Assembly: GCF_025215095.1 (NCBI RefSeq)
Contig: NZ_JALHAP010000082.1
Span: forward strand, 558,001-622,000
Length of the DNA stretch: 64,000 nt
DNA from: Dryocola boscaweniae
GTDB taxonomy: Bacteria; Pseudomonadota; Gammaproteobacteria; Enterobacterales; Enterobacteriaceae
Reading direction: 5' to 3'
The notes under the pieces were generated by a model. It ran no database searches. It saw only the letters and a list, made by a program, of their open reading frames with translations, and was not told where the DNA came from. Made by a program: the position numbers and the translations under genes. Shown piece by piece: positions 45,568 to 54,030 of the stretch; position 1 is the stretch's first letter; each line of letters starts with the position of its first letter.

Positions 45568-47112
45568 TCAGGCCGAAGTAGAAGGAAGTAGGTTAACGAT
45601 GGCCACAGGCCAGTTATCGCTTGCGCCCCACTGGCGCATCTGGTCGATATCCGGAGCCAGCAGGCGGTCTTTTTCGAGAAAGGCCACGCGTTCACGGATG
45701 CCGCTGAAAACGTCTTCCACCAGCGGGGAGCTGCGCAGCGGGCGTGAAAACTCTATGCCCTGCGCCGCAGCCATGGCTTCAATTCCCACCACTGCGGCGG
45801 TGTTAAAGCACATAGCGCCCAGGCGACGAGCGGCATAGGTCGCCATCGAAACGTGATCTTCCTGGTTTGCGGAAGTGGGCAGGCTATCGACGCTGCCCGG
45901 ATGGGCGAGCGATTTGTTCTCTGAGGCAAGCGCCGCCGCCGTTACCTGGGCAATCATAAACCCTGAATTGATCCCACCCTCTTTAACGAGGAAAGGCGGC
46001 AAGCCGGACAGGCCGGTATCCAGCAGCAAAGCAAGACGACGCTCTGAAATCGCTCCAATTTCCGCGATGGCCAGCGCGAGGATATCCGCCGCAAACGCCA
46101 CCGGCTCAGCATGGAAGTTGCCGCCGGAAATCACCTCCCCCGTATCGCTGAATACCAGAGGATTATCAGACGCGGCGTTAGCTTCTATTTGCAGCACCCG
46201 CGCCGCATGGCGCAGGTTATCGAGACACGCGCCCATTACCTGCGGAACGCAGCGGATGGAATACGGATCCTGCACGCGTCCACAATGCTGATGCGAATCC
46301 ACAATCTCGCTGCCCTCAAGTAACGCGCGAACGGCAGCGGCAACGTCAATTTGCCCCGTCTGCCCGCGAGCCTCATGAATGCGGGCATCAAAGGGTTTCA
46401 CCGAGCCTTTGATAGCTTCAAGGGATAACGCTCCGGCCACCAGTCCTGCGGCGAAAACCTTCTCGCCCTCGAACAGACCGCGTAGCGCAAGCGCGGTAGA
46501 AACCTGGGTGCCATTTAACAGCGCCAGGCCCTCTTTCGGCCCCAATACCAGCGGCTCGACGCCCGCCTGCTTCAGCCCCTGAAGCGCGGTCATCTCTTCG
46601 CCGTTCACACGCACATTGCCTTCGCCAAGCAGCATCAGCGAAAGGTGGGCGAGCGGCGCAAGATCGCCTGAGGCGCCTACAGAACCTTTCTCCGGGATAA
46701 CCGGCATTACGCCCGCGTTAAACAAACACAGCAAATTGTCGATAACCGGCAAACGCACGCCAGAATGGCCCCGGGCAAGGCTAATGACTTTGGTCGCCAT
46801 AACCAGACGAACCACGTCATCGGGCAGCGGTTCACCGAGCCCCACGCTGTGCGAAAGCACCAGGTTCCTTTGCAGCTCGGCAAGATGATCGCCTGCGATA
46901 GTGGTTTGCGCCAGTTTGCCAAAACCGGTATTAATGCCGTAAACCACATCGCCATGTTTAACAATGGCTTCTACCGTTTGCTGGGCGCGCAGGACGGCAC
47001 CGATGGCCTGTGGGTCAAGCTCCAGCGTGACGTTTCCATGATAAATATCGCGCAGCGTGGCAAGGGAGACGTGGCCGGGCTTAAGGGTACAGCGCTTCTT
47101 TTGCATCGACAT
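45568..47112 (-). CDS. hutH: Histidine ammonia-lyase
   Basis: Removes ammonia from L-histidine to form urocanate, first step of the pathway. 514 residues. The MIO prosthetic group forms from Ala-Ser-Gly in GSVGASGDLAPLAHLSLML (about 142-144). Other blocks are YGINTGFGKLAQT (catalytic Tyr), LLNGTQVSTALA, and QDPYSIRCVPQVMGACLD-type VQDPYSIRCVPQV. AGGATG precedes the ATG. It is the first gene of the hutHU operon, with a HutC-type palindrome 40 bp upstream. Confidence 0.97.
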   Translation of the reverse strand: MSMQKKRCTLKPGHVSLATLRDIYHGNVTLELDPQAIGAVLRAQQTVEAIVKHGDVVYGINTGFGKLAQTTIAGDHLAELQRNLVLSHSVGLGEPLPDDVVRLVMATKVISLARGHSGVRLPVIDNLLCLFNAGVMPVIPEKGSVGASGDLAPLAHLSLMLLGEGNVRVNGEEMTALQGLKQAGVEPLVLGPKEGLALLNGTQVSTALALRGLFEGEKVFAAGLVAGALSLEAIKGSVKPFDARIHEARGQTGQIDVAAAVRALLEGSEIVDSHQHCGRVQDPYSIRCVPQVMGACLDNLRHAARVLQIEANAASDNPLVFSDTGEVISGGNFHAEPVAFAADILALAIAEIGAISERRLALLLDTGLSGLPPFLVKEGGINSGFMIAQVTAAALASENKSLAHPGSVDSLPTSANQEDHVSMATYAARRLGAMCFNTAAVVGIEAMAAAQGIEFSRPLRSSPLVEDVFSGIRERVAFLEKDRLLAPDIDQMRQWGASDNWPVAIVNLLPSTSA

Positions 47113-47151
47113 GTTTACATCCTGATGGCATCAATTCGTATGAACATATAG

Positions 47152-47167
47152 AGTTGTATAGACAACT
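47152..47167. promoter_or_regulatory. HutC operator between hutH and hutC
   Basis: AGTTGTATAGACAACT has perfect 6-bp arms around ATAG. Its core TTGTATAGACAA is the exact reverse complement of the site before hutI. It lies 40 bp from hutH and 99 bp from hutC, so HutC could repress both. Confidence 0.8.
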
Positions 47168-47265
47168 TAACTAATAAACTAAAATCTCCGCCAGCCGGTC
47201 CCGGGTAATTTTTATCGAACAGTGAGCGGGATCGCGCTTACAACGCAAATGATTAAGGACAAAAC

Positions 47266-48018
47266 ATGTCTGCATTAGAGCCTCTGGAACAATTACGCTC
47301 TGCCATCAGCAGCCTCCCCGCGCCTATTTACCAGCGGGTGAAACAGGCAATCATCAGCCAGATCCGCAGCGGAGCCTGGCTATCGCATCAGCGTGTGCCG
47401 TCAGAAACCGAGCTGGTGAACGCCCTTAGCGTCAGCCGTATGACGATCAACCGTGCGCTACGTGAATTAACGGGCGAAGGCTGGCTGGTAAGAATGCAGG
47501 GGGTGGGGACTTTTGTGGCGGAACTGAAAGGCCATACGGCCATGCTTGAGGTGCGCAGCATTGCCGAGGAGATCGCCGCACGCGGCCATCATTACCGCAA
47601 TTACATGGTGGCATTAGAACAGGTGGCGGCGAATGAAGAACTCGCGCACGCGTTCGCTGTTCAACCCGGCGATCCGCTCTTCTACTCGCAGATGGTGCAT
47701 TACGATAACGATGAAGCCGTACAGCTTGAAACGCGCTACGTTAATCCGGCGCTTGCGGCGGACTATCTACAGCAGGATTTTAGGTTGTTTACTCCGCACC
47801 ACTATTTAAGCCAGGCGGCTCCGTTAACGGCCGGGGAACATATCGTCGAGGCGGTACTGGCGGATGAAACACAGCAGGCGCTGCTGGAAGTCACGCCCCG
47901 CCAGCCGTGCCTGCTGGTTAAACGACGCACCTGGCACAATTCCCAGGTGGTGACGGTGGCCCGGCTGTTGTATCCAGGCTCGCGCTATCAACTGGTGGGC
48001 AGCTTTACCGGGCAGTGA
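47266..48018 (+). CDS. hutC: Histidine utilisation repressor
   Basis: GntR-family (HutC subfamily) repressor of 250 residues. The winged helix at about 20-85 includes QRVPSETELVNALSVSRMTI with RALRELTGEGWLVRMQGVGTFV, and the UTRA effector domain spans about 100-245 (ending RTWHNSQVVTVARLLYPGSRYQL). Urocanate is the usual inducer. AAGGACA precedes the ATG. It diverges from hutHU and its stop abuts the convergent hutD stop with no spacer. Confidence 0.95.
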   Translation: MSALEPLEQLRSAISSLPAPIYQRVKQAIISQIRSGAWLSHQRVPSETELVNALSVSRMTINRALRELTGEGWLVRMQGVGTFVAELKGHTAMLEVRSIAEEIAARGHHYRNYMVALEQVAANEELAHAFAVQPGDPLFYSQMVHYDNDEAVQLETRYVNPALAADYLQQDFRLFTPHHYLSQAAPLTAGEHIVEAVLADETQQALLEVTPRQPCLLVKRRTWHNSQVVTVARLLYPGSRYQLVGSFTGQ

Positions 48019-48564
48019 TCACAGATAAGTTATTTCGCTAAACAACAATTGCCCTTCAGATTTCAACAGGCGCAGCGTGTGGCGTCCGTCCTGCCACCAC
48101 GCTCCCTGATCCGGCGAAAGCAGCTTATCGCCCAGTTGCCATTCGCCGTTCAGCACATAAATAATGCCGCCACGCGGGGCAAAAGTAGTAAAGGTGCGGT
48201 CAGCAACACGGACTTTCGCCCGGCAGCGGTCACGGCGCGTCATCACGTTGAAATCTACTGACATGCCGTGGGTTAATTCAGCTTTTACAACCTGCTCACC
48301 CGCGAATGAAAACGGCTGATGCCGCTTAAGCGTATGGTGAAACGCTTTTCCGCCATCGAGGATAACCTCGCCTCCTTCGAGCAGCGTAATCACCCGGTCA
48401 ATTTGCGGGAAGGCAGAAAATTCGCCGCTGCTCGCAATCGAGGCGATGCTTGCGCGCCAGTTAAAATCACGGGTTGCAGGCGGAAAGCAGCAAATCTCGC
48501 GGGTTTCCCCGGCGCCGTTGCGCCATAAGCTGACCGGCACTTTCCGAATATCAAAGAATTCCAT
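48019..48564 (-). CDS. hutD: HutD/Ves family protein
   Basis: A 181-residue cupin-fold protein. It resembles E. coli Ves along its length (WRNGAGETREICCFPPATRD, NWRASIASIASSGEFSAFP, VITLLEGGEVIL, CRAKVRVADRTFTTF, HTLRLL). HutD proteins occur in many hut clusters; a governor-like role limiting pathway flux was proposed in Pseudomonas. No catalytic residues can be named. It follows hutF by two bases and has GGAG overlapping the hutF stop. Confidence 0.92.
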   Translation of the reverse strand: MEFFDIRKVPVSLWRNGAGETREICCFPPATRDFNWRASIASIASSGEFSAFPQIDRVITLLEGGEVILDGGKAFHHTLKRHQPFSFAGEQVVKAELTHGMSVDFNVMTRRDRCRAKVRVADRTFTTFAPRGGIIYVLNGEWQLGDKLLSPDQGAWWQDGRHTLRLLKSEGQLLFSEITYL

Positions 48565-48566
48565 CG

Positions 48567-49928
48567 CTACTCCTGAAGGCTGCGCATTACCTGCGCAAAT
48601 TGTGTAGAGCTTTGTTCATCGAGCGGGTGCTGCCTGTCAGTTATCACCTGCCTTCCAGCGACCCACACGTCTCTTATTTGTTCTTTTTGTCCACCAAACA
48701 GCCAGCGGTTTATCAGCGCATAATCGGCAATATTTGCCAGCCACGAATCGCGTTCCAGAACCAGCCAGTCCGCTCTGAAACCCGGTGCGAGGACGCCCAT
48801 TTGCACGCCGCACGCCTGGGCTCCTCCCGCCGCTGCCTGCCGCCAGAGCACTTCTCCTACCTGCGGCAGCTCCGGCAAAATTATCCGATTGCGACGGCAG
48901 TCTCTGAGACGCTGACCGTATTCGAGCCAGCGCAGCTCTTCGAGCGCGTTAACCGAAACATGGCTGTCCGAGCCAATTCCCCAGCGGCCGCCCTGAGCGA
49001 TAAAATCATTGGCCGGAAAAATACCGTCGCCAAGATTTGCCTCGGTTGTTGGACACAGCCCCGCCACAGCACGGCTTTCAACAATCTGCGTCACTTCATC
49101 GGCTGCCAGATGCGTTGCGTGAATCAGGCACCAGCGGTCATCCACCGCAAAGCGGTTATACAGCCAGTTCACGGGCCGTTCGCCGCTCCATGCCAGACAG
49201 TCTTCGACCTCTTTTTCCTGTTCAGCGATATGAATATGCACCGGCAGGCGATAGTCGCAGGCTTCGAGTACGTCTTCCATTTGCTCCTGCGTAACGGCGC
49301 GGAGCGAGTGAAAACACAACCCCTGGTTAATGCGCGGGTAGTGGCGTAGCGCCTTCTCCAGCGCGTGATGCTGGCGCAGATAGCGATCGACGTCCTGAAT
49401 AAAGCGCTTCTGTCCGGCCTGCGGCGGCTGTGCGCCAAATCCGGCATAGCTGTACAGAACCGGGAGCAGCGTCTGCCCAATGCCACTGTTATCGGCAGCA
49501 ACCACGAGTTGCTGTAGCATCATATCGCCTGTGCTATAAGGTTTGCCGTTAACGTCATGATGTAAATAGTGAAATTCCGCCACCTGAGTGTAGCCGCCCT
49601 TGAGCATATCGATATACAGCCGCGTGGCAATAGCCCCCACCTGCTCCGGCGTAAGCTTTTGCACCATGCGATACATCAGGTCGCGCCACGTCCAGAAGCT
49701 ATCCTGCGGATTGCCCGCCACTTCGGTCAGGCCAGCCATCGCACGCTGAAAAGCGTGCGAATGTAAATTCGCCATCGAAGGAATAACCACGCCGGGCAGC
49801 AGCGTTGCCCCTTCTGCACGGGCCCCGACATCGATATGGGTGATGGTTCCCTGCTCGTTGACGGTAATACGCGCATTGTGTCCCCAGCCCTGCGGGAGCA
49901 TCACGCTCGGTGCAAAAAATGCCGGCAT
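48567..49928 (-). CDS. hutF: Formimidoylglutamate deiminase
   Basis: Amidohydrolase of 453 residues that turns N-formimino-L-glutamate into N-formyl-L-glutamate and ammonia. Metal ligands are seen in MANLHSHAFQRAM, HIHIAEQ, HATHLAADE and GSDSHVSVNALEELR. Start ATG 49928 follows AAGGA; the frame is open 56 codons further but those lie in the promoter region. It marks the five-step hut route (with hutG below) instead of direct formamide release. First gene of hutFD, divergent from hutI. Confidence 0.95.
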   Translation of the reverse strand: MPAFFAPSVMLPQGWGHNARITVNEQGTITHIDVGARAEGATLLPGVVIPSMANLHSHAFQRAMAGLTEVAGNPQDSFWTWRDLMYRMVQKLTPEQVGAIATRLYIDMLKGGYTQVAEFHYLHHDVNGKPYSTGDMMLQQLVVAADNSGIGQTLLPVLYSYAGFGAQPPQAGQKRFIQDVDRYLRQHHALEKALRHYPRINQGLCFHSLRAVTQEQMEDVLEACDYRLPVHIHIAEQEKEVEDCLAWSGERPVNWLYNRFAVDDRWCLIHATHLAADEVTQIVESRAVAGLCPTTEANLGDGIFPANDFIAQGGRWGIGSDSHVSVNALEELRWLEYGQRLRDCRRNRIILPELPQVGEVLWRQAAAGGAQACGVQMGVLAPGFRADWLVLERDSWLANIADYALINRWLFGGQKEQIRDVWVAGRQVITDRQHPLDEQSSTQFAQVMRSLQE

Positions 49929-50044
49929 AGTTTCGGTTCCTTCTTTTAAGGGTGCCAATGATTTAGCGATAAATCCGCGCCGACGCAAAAGAAATTTATC
50001 CCCACGGGCTTTGAGCGCGAAAAATTTGTGTGGCGGGCGACAAA

Positions 50045-50056
50045 TTGTTGCAACAA
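50045..50056. promoter_or_regulatory. HutC-type palindrome near hutF
   Basis: TTGTTGCAACAA is a perfect 12-bp palindrome with the same TTGT-N4-ACAA frame as the other two hut sites. It lies 117 bp before hutF. Confidence 0.55.
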
Positions 50057-50117
50057 AGCTGCCAATATGAGCGGCGGCTGTTGATGAATTTAGCATGCTG
50101 TGCCAGGTTGTTTGTCA

Positions 50118-50129
50118 TTGTCTATACAA
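50118..50129. promoter_or_regulatory. HutC operator before hutI
   Basis: TTGTCTATACAA is identical, on the opposite strand, to the core of the hutH/hutC site and ends 18 bases before the hutI ATG, a position that would block initiation. Confidence 0.8.
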
Positions 50130-50147
50130 CCCGATACGGAGAATGTC

Positions 50148-51377
50148 ATGTCCTCTCCTGTTTCCTGCGACAGCCTCTGGAGCGGTGCCGCCTTTGTCAC
50201 CATGAAAGAGGGGCAATATCAAACGATTGAGAATGGCGCGCTCGCCGTGTTGCACGGCAAAATAATCTGGCTGGGGCCGAAAGATGCGATGCCGGAAATC
50301 ATCGCCGCTGAACATCACCATTTCGACGGCGGTATTGTGACGCCGGGCTTTATCGACTGCCATACTCATCTGGTATTCGGCGGGGACCGCAGCGCCGAGT
50401 TTGAAAAACGTCTCAACGGCGTAAGCTACGCGCAAATCGCAGCGGAGGGCGGCGGGATAATCTCAACCGTGCGCGCCACAAGAACTGCAAGCGAAGATGA
50501 ACTGCTTGCCAGCGCCCGTCAGCGCCTGAAGCACCTGCTGGCTGAAGGCGTGACAACCGTCGAAATAAAATCCGGTTACGGGCTGGATATCGATAACGAA
50601 ATAAAAATGCTGCGGGTTATCCGCAGGCTTGGCGAACAGGAACCCGTTGAAATTTATGCCACCTGCCTTGCGGCTCACGCGATACCGCCCGAATTTAGCG
50701 GCGACGCAGATGCATGGATTGACGTAGTCTGCGAACAGCTATTACCGCGCGTCGCGCAGGAAAAACTTGCCGATGCGGTTGACGCTTTTTGTGAACATCT
50801 GGCTTTTAATCCCCTGCAAACCGCAAAAGTTTTTACCACGGCGCGCGATCTTGGCCTGCCGGTAAAGCTTCACGCCGAGCAGCTTTCCGCGCTTGCTGGC
50901 AGTAGCCTCGCCGCAAGCTTTAACGCGCTTTCCGCCGATCACCTTGAGTACGCAACAGAAGAAGACGCAAAAGCGATGGCCGCAAGCAACACTGTAGCAG
51001 TGCTGTTGCCCGGCGCGTTTTACCTGCTGCGAGAAAAGCAGCGCCCGCCGGTAGAAGCGTTTCGTCAATACGGCGTGCCGATGGCCGTCGCAAGCGACGC
51101 TAACCCGGGCACCTCGCCTGCTTTATCGCTGCGTTTGATGTTGAATATGGCCTGTACGCTTTTCGGCCTGACGCCAGAAGAAGCGCTGGCAGGCGTAACG
51201 TTTCACGCGGCGCAGGCTCTCGGCATTCAGGCCAGCCACGGCAGTCTTGAGGAGGGTAAAATCGCCAACTTTGTGCACTGGCCGGTGGCTCGCCCTGCGG
51301 AACTGGTCTATTGGTTAGGGGGGCAATTGCCCTGCACCGTAGTTTATGAGGGAGTCAGACGTGAAAGCAGCTTATGA
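50148..51377 (+). CDS. hutI: Imidazolonepropionase
   Basis: Zinc or iron amidohydrolase of 409 residues opening the imidazolone ring to N-formimino-L-glutamate, third step. Ligand motifs are GFIDCHTHLVFGGDR, VEIKSGYGLD, KLHAEQLSA, SADHLEYATEED and SDANPGTSP. ATG 50148 follows CGGAGA and gives the family length; an ATG 16 codons upstream lies inside the operator and is rejected. Its 3' end overlaps hutG by 17 bases. Confidence 0.96.
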   Translation: MSSPVSCDSLWSGAAFVTMKEGQYQTIENGALAVLHGKIIWLGPKDAMPEIIAAEHHHFDGGIVTPGFIDCHTHLVFGGDRSAEFEKRLNGVSYAQIAAEGGGIISTVRATRTASEDELLASARQRLKHLLAEGVTTVEIKSGYGLDIDNEIKMLRVIRRLGEQEPVEIYATCLAAHAIPPEFSGDADAWIDVVCEQLLPRVAQEKLADAVDAFCEHLAFNPLQTAKVFTTARDLGLPVKLHAEQLSALAGSSLAASFNALSADHLEYATEEDAKAMAASNTVAVLLPGAFYLLREKQRPPVEAFRQYGVPMAVASDANPGTSPALSLRLMLNMACTLFGLTPEEALAGVTFHAAQALGIQASHGSLEEGKIANFVHWPVARPAELVYWLGGQLPCTVVYEGVRRESSL

Positions 51378-52158
51378 ATTTACGCCGGGGAAACTGCCGC
51401 TTCTGGTGAGCATTCCCCATGCGGGTACAGCGCTGACGCCCGAGGTTGAAGCCGGGCTGAATGATGCAGCGCGCCCTCTTCCGGACACAGACTGGCACAT
51501 TCCGAGGCTTTATGAGTTTGTTCAAGCACTTGGCGCCAGCGTACTGGTGGGCAACTATTCCCGCATGGTTATCGACCTTAACCGTCCGGCGGACGATAAA
51601 CCTCTCTACGCTACGGCGACAACGGGTTTATATCCGGACACGCTTTTCGACGGCACGCCAACATTCCTGCCCGGCAAAACACCCTCCGCGCAGCAGCGAA
51701 AATCGGCGCTGGATAACATCTGGCAGCCTTATCACCAGCAATTACAAACGGAACTGGAACGATTGAAAGCCGAACATGGCTACGCGTTGTTGTTTGACGC
51801 GCACTCAATCGCAAGCCGCATACCGCGTCTGTTTGAAGGAAAACTGCCTGATTTAAATCTGGGGACCAACGGTGGGCGTAGCTGCGATGCGCTGATCGAA
51901 GAACATCTTGTGGCGTGCATGGCGAACCAAAAGCCGTTTAGCTGGGTCGCCAACGGTCGTTTTAAAGGCGGTTACATTACGCGAGCCTACGGCAATCCGG
52001 CGCAGGGCGTTCACGCCGTGCAACTGGAGCTGGCTCAGTGTAATTATATGGATGAACAAGCGCCGTTCGGCTGGCGTTATGATCGCGCAGCGCAACTGCA
52101 GCCGCTGCTTGAAGAGCTTATTCACACCATGCTGACAGGCGCGCGGCAGATTGCATAA
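51361..52158 (+). CDS. hutG: N-formylglutamate deformylase
   Basis: Hydrolyses N-formyl-L-glutamate to glutamate and formate, the last step after HutF. 265 residues from GTG 51361, chosen because GAGGGAG lies six bases before it; an in-frame ATG at 51346 overlaps that site. Family motifs: LLVSIPHAGTALTPE, DTDWHIPRLY, NYSRMVIDLNRPAD and FDAHSIASRIP. It belongs to the FGase family, not to the arginase-like formiminoglutamase also called HutG. Confidence 0.94.
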   Translation: MKAAYEFTPGKLPLLVSIPHAGTALTPEVEAGLNDAARPLPDTDWHIPRLYEFVQALGASVLVGNYSRMVIDLNRPADDKPLYATATTGLYPDTLFDGTPTFLPGKTPSAQQRKSALDNIWQPYHQQLQTELERLKAEHGYALLFDAHSIASRIPRLFEGKLPDLNLGTNGGRSCDALIEEHLVACMANQKPFSWVANGRFKGGYITRAYGNPAQGVHAVQLELAQCNYMDEQAPFGWRYDRAAQLQPLLEELIHTMLTGARQIA

Positions 52159-52163
52159 ATAAG

Positions 52164-52220
52164 AAAACCGCCGGTCCTGTCCACAGCGAGTACGCTATTG
52201 TGGACAGGACCGGCGGTCTT
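52164..52220. terminator. Large perfect inverted repeat between hutG and spy
   Basis: Arms of 19 bp (52167-52185 and 52199-52217) are fully complementary around a 13-base loop, within which AGCG/CGCT can pair again. It begins nine bases after the hutG stop and ends 19 bases before the spy stop. TTTTCTTA on the minus strand makes it a good spy terminator; the plus side has only TCTTAA. It is longer than any other terminator in the window. Confidence 0.75.
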
Positions 52221-52235
52221 AAGTCAGTCGACCAG

Positions 52236-52727
52236 TTATTCCTGATCTGCAGGCGGCATTTTACCTTCATGCGCCGGGCGTTCTGTCAGACGCTTCTCAA
52301 AATCGGCATTAAATTGTTTTTTCTGCTCCGGCGTCAGAATGTTGTAGATCTTGTTCTGCGTTTCCATGTGGGCAAGCATGCGTGCTTTGTTCTGCTCGGC
52401 CATTTTATCTACCTGGGCCTGTGCTTTAGCTTTGTCAAAGCTGTCGCTGGCGATAATGCTGTGCGCCGCGCGACGTTCTTCTAAAGATGGACGCTCCATT
52501 TTACCGCGCTGCGCTTTCATGATGTCGCGCACCTGCTGTTTCTGCGCATCGGTCAGATTCAGGTTCTTAAACATCATGTCGTGATGTCCGCCGCGTGGGC
52601 CTTTGTAGTGCATCATTGGTGCGTCAGTTTTTGCCGCAGCGGGGGTCGTCGCATCAGCCGCATGAGCCAGGTTCGCCGCGCCCAGAGCCAGAGTTGAAGC
52701 AACAAAGAGAGCTGTTAGTTTACGCAT
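52236..52727 (-). CDS. spy: Periplasmic chaperone Spy
   Basis: ATP-independent chaperone of the CpxP/Spy family, 163 residues (E. coli 161), cradle-shaped dimer protecting unfolded periplasmic proteins. The signal peptide (1-23) ends LAHAAD; the LTxxQ motifs are LTDAQKQQVRDIMK and LTPEQKKQFNADFE. Start ATG 52727 follows AAGGATAATATT. Two GTAAA pentamers at 52827 and 52843 could belong to a CpxR site, but their spacing (11 bases) is not the standard five. Confidence 0.97.
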   Translation of the reverse strand: MRKLTALFVASTLALGAANLAHAADATTPAAAKTDAPMMHYKGPRGGHHDMMFKNLNLTDAQKQQVRDIMKAQRGKMERPSLEERRAAHSIIASDSFDKAKAQAQVDKMAEQNKARMLAHMETQNKIYNILTPEQKKQFNADFEKRLTERPAHEGKMPPADQE

Positions 52728-53020
52728 AATATTATCCTTCATTTAATTTGGTTCTTTTCACGACTGGTTTGCCGTGTTGACGAGACTGAGTTTACGGGGT
52801 CAATCGTCAAGGAGTCAGTCGTGTCGGTAAAACATTGAAAGTGTAAAAAACACTATTACGTCAATTATGAAGAAAATAAGGATTAACGCGCGGTAAATTG
52901 CAACAATATATAACAACACACTGATTTGGAAGGTATTATGGAGAAAGTGTATAGCAATCACGGCGCATAATAAAGCAGCAAGTTAAGATTAATCTGTATA
53001 TAACTGAAAGGCAGCGATAA
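52728..53020. other. spy promoter region
   Basis: The upstream gap to astE holds the spy promoter and the two GTAAA pentamers described for spy. No other gene or repeat is visible. Confidence 0.45.
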
Positions 53021-53046
53021 TTTATTAGCTTCCCTGCGGAAGCTAA
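53021..53046 (-). terminator. astE terminator
   Basis: A 9-bp perfect stem TTAGCTTCC / GGAAGCTAA with a CTGC loop, starting seven bases after the astE stop. The following minus-strand bases (TAAATTATC) are only moderately T-rich. Confidence 0.62.
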
Positions 53047-53052
53047 CGGTAA

Positions 53053-54018
53053 TTATATTTCTCGCAGCATTAACCCTGCCCGCAATCCAGGCGCTACATT
53101 TGGGTTGGGGAATAAAACAAACTCTTTATCTTCTTTAACCACGTAACGCGTGTCGCCATCTTCTGCGAGCAAAGTGTCCTTCGGAAAGGCGGTGAAATTT
53201 TGCGTTTGCGCGCCCATGTGCAGCACAAAAGATTCAGTATGTCGGGTGATTTGTTGCGCCACCTCATAACGTAGCGGCTCGCCTTCGGCAATAGGGACTT
53301 CCCCGCCGGTTAACAGCGCGCTTAACGCTTGCTTTGTCAGCGCAAACTGACTGAGATCGTTTTCCCCGAACGGCTGTGCCTTGCCCAGCTCCAGCGTACA
53401 GCTAAGCGCTGTGAAATGCTCGCTGCTGAAATGGCTGAAGGTGCCGCCCGGCTCTTTGTGAAACACCAGCGCCTGCAATCCTGCGCATCCCAGCCACGAA
53501 AGAAACGCCTCATCGTAGGGCAAAGGGCGCGCGGGCAGCACGCCAAAGCGCGGATGATACGAGCTACGGATCGCGGTATGCATATCGAGATGCCAGAGAA
53601 TAGTTTCATCCCCCTGCGACCAGAACAGCTCCAGCGCATGCTCAAGACGACAGGCCCGCTGCGTTTCAATACTTTCCGGGAACTGCTGCCAGCGGCCGCC
53701 AAACATGCGATTCATATCGCTGTGCATAAAACGTTTATTGCTGCGCAAAGCCGCGGGATTGCCCAGAATCACCAGCAAGCGCCACTGGAGCGCCAGCTTG
53801 CCCGCCAGCAAATCGTCTACCAGTTGCGCAAGAATTTCTACCGGCGCGGTTTCATTGCCATGAACCCCGGCCGACAACACCAGTGCTTTTGCCACAGGCT
53901 GATGCGGCGTGAGCGTTAAGATACCTTCGTCGCACCACTGCCAGTGCAGATGGGCATTTTTTCCTTCGGTTCGCATTGGCGCTTTCCCTGTAAGGGTCTG
54001 CGCCAGAAAATCCAACAT
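53053..54018 (-). CDS. astE: Succinylglutamate desuccinylase
   Basis: Fifth enzyme of the arginine succinyltransferase pathway, cleaving N-succinylglutamate to glutamate and succinate. 321 residues of the zinc carboxypeptidase-like AspA/AstE family. Zinc ligands lie in SAGVHGNETAPVEI (His, Glu) and LDMHTAIRSSYHP. Last gene of the ast operon, 12 bases after astB. Confidence 0.96.
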   Translation of the reverse strand: MLDFLAQTLTGKAPMRTEGKNAHLHWQWCDEGILTLTPHQPVAKALVLSAGVHGNETAPVEILAQLVDDLLAGKLALQWRLLVILGNPAALRSNKRFMHSDMNRMFGGRWQQFPESIETQRACRLEHALELFWSQGDETILWHLDMHTAIRSSYHPRFGVLPARPLPYDEAFLSWLGCAGLQALVFHKEPGGTFSHFSSEHFTALSCTLELGKAQPFGENDLSQFALTKQALSALLTGGEVPIAEGEPLRYEVAQQITRHTESFVLHMGAQTQNFTAFPKDTLLAEDGDTRYVVKEDKEFVLFPNPNVAPGLRAGLMLREI

Positions 54019-54030
54019 TGTGCCTCCTTG

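Noticed and set aside
49929..50096. N-terminal extension of hutF by 56 codons
   Set aside because: It spans the promoter and a HutC-type palindrome; ATG 49928 has a ribosome-binding site and gives the family length.
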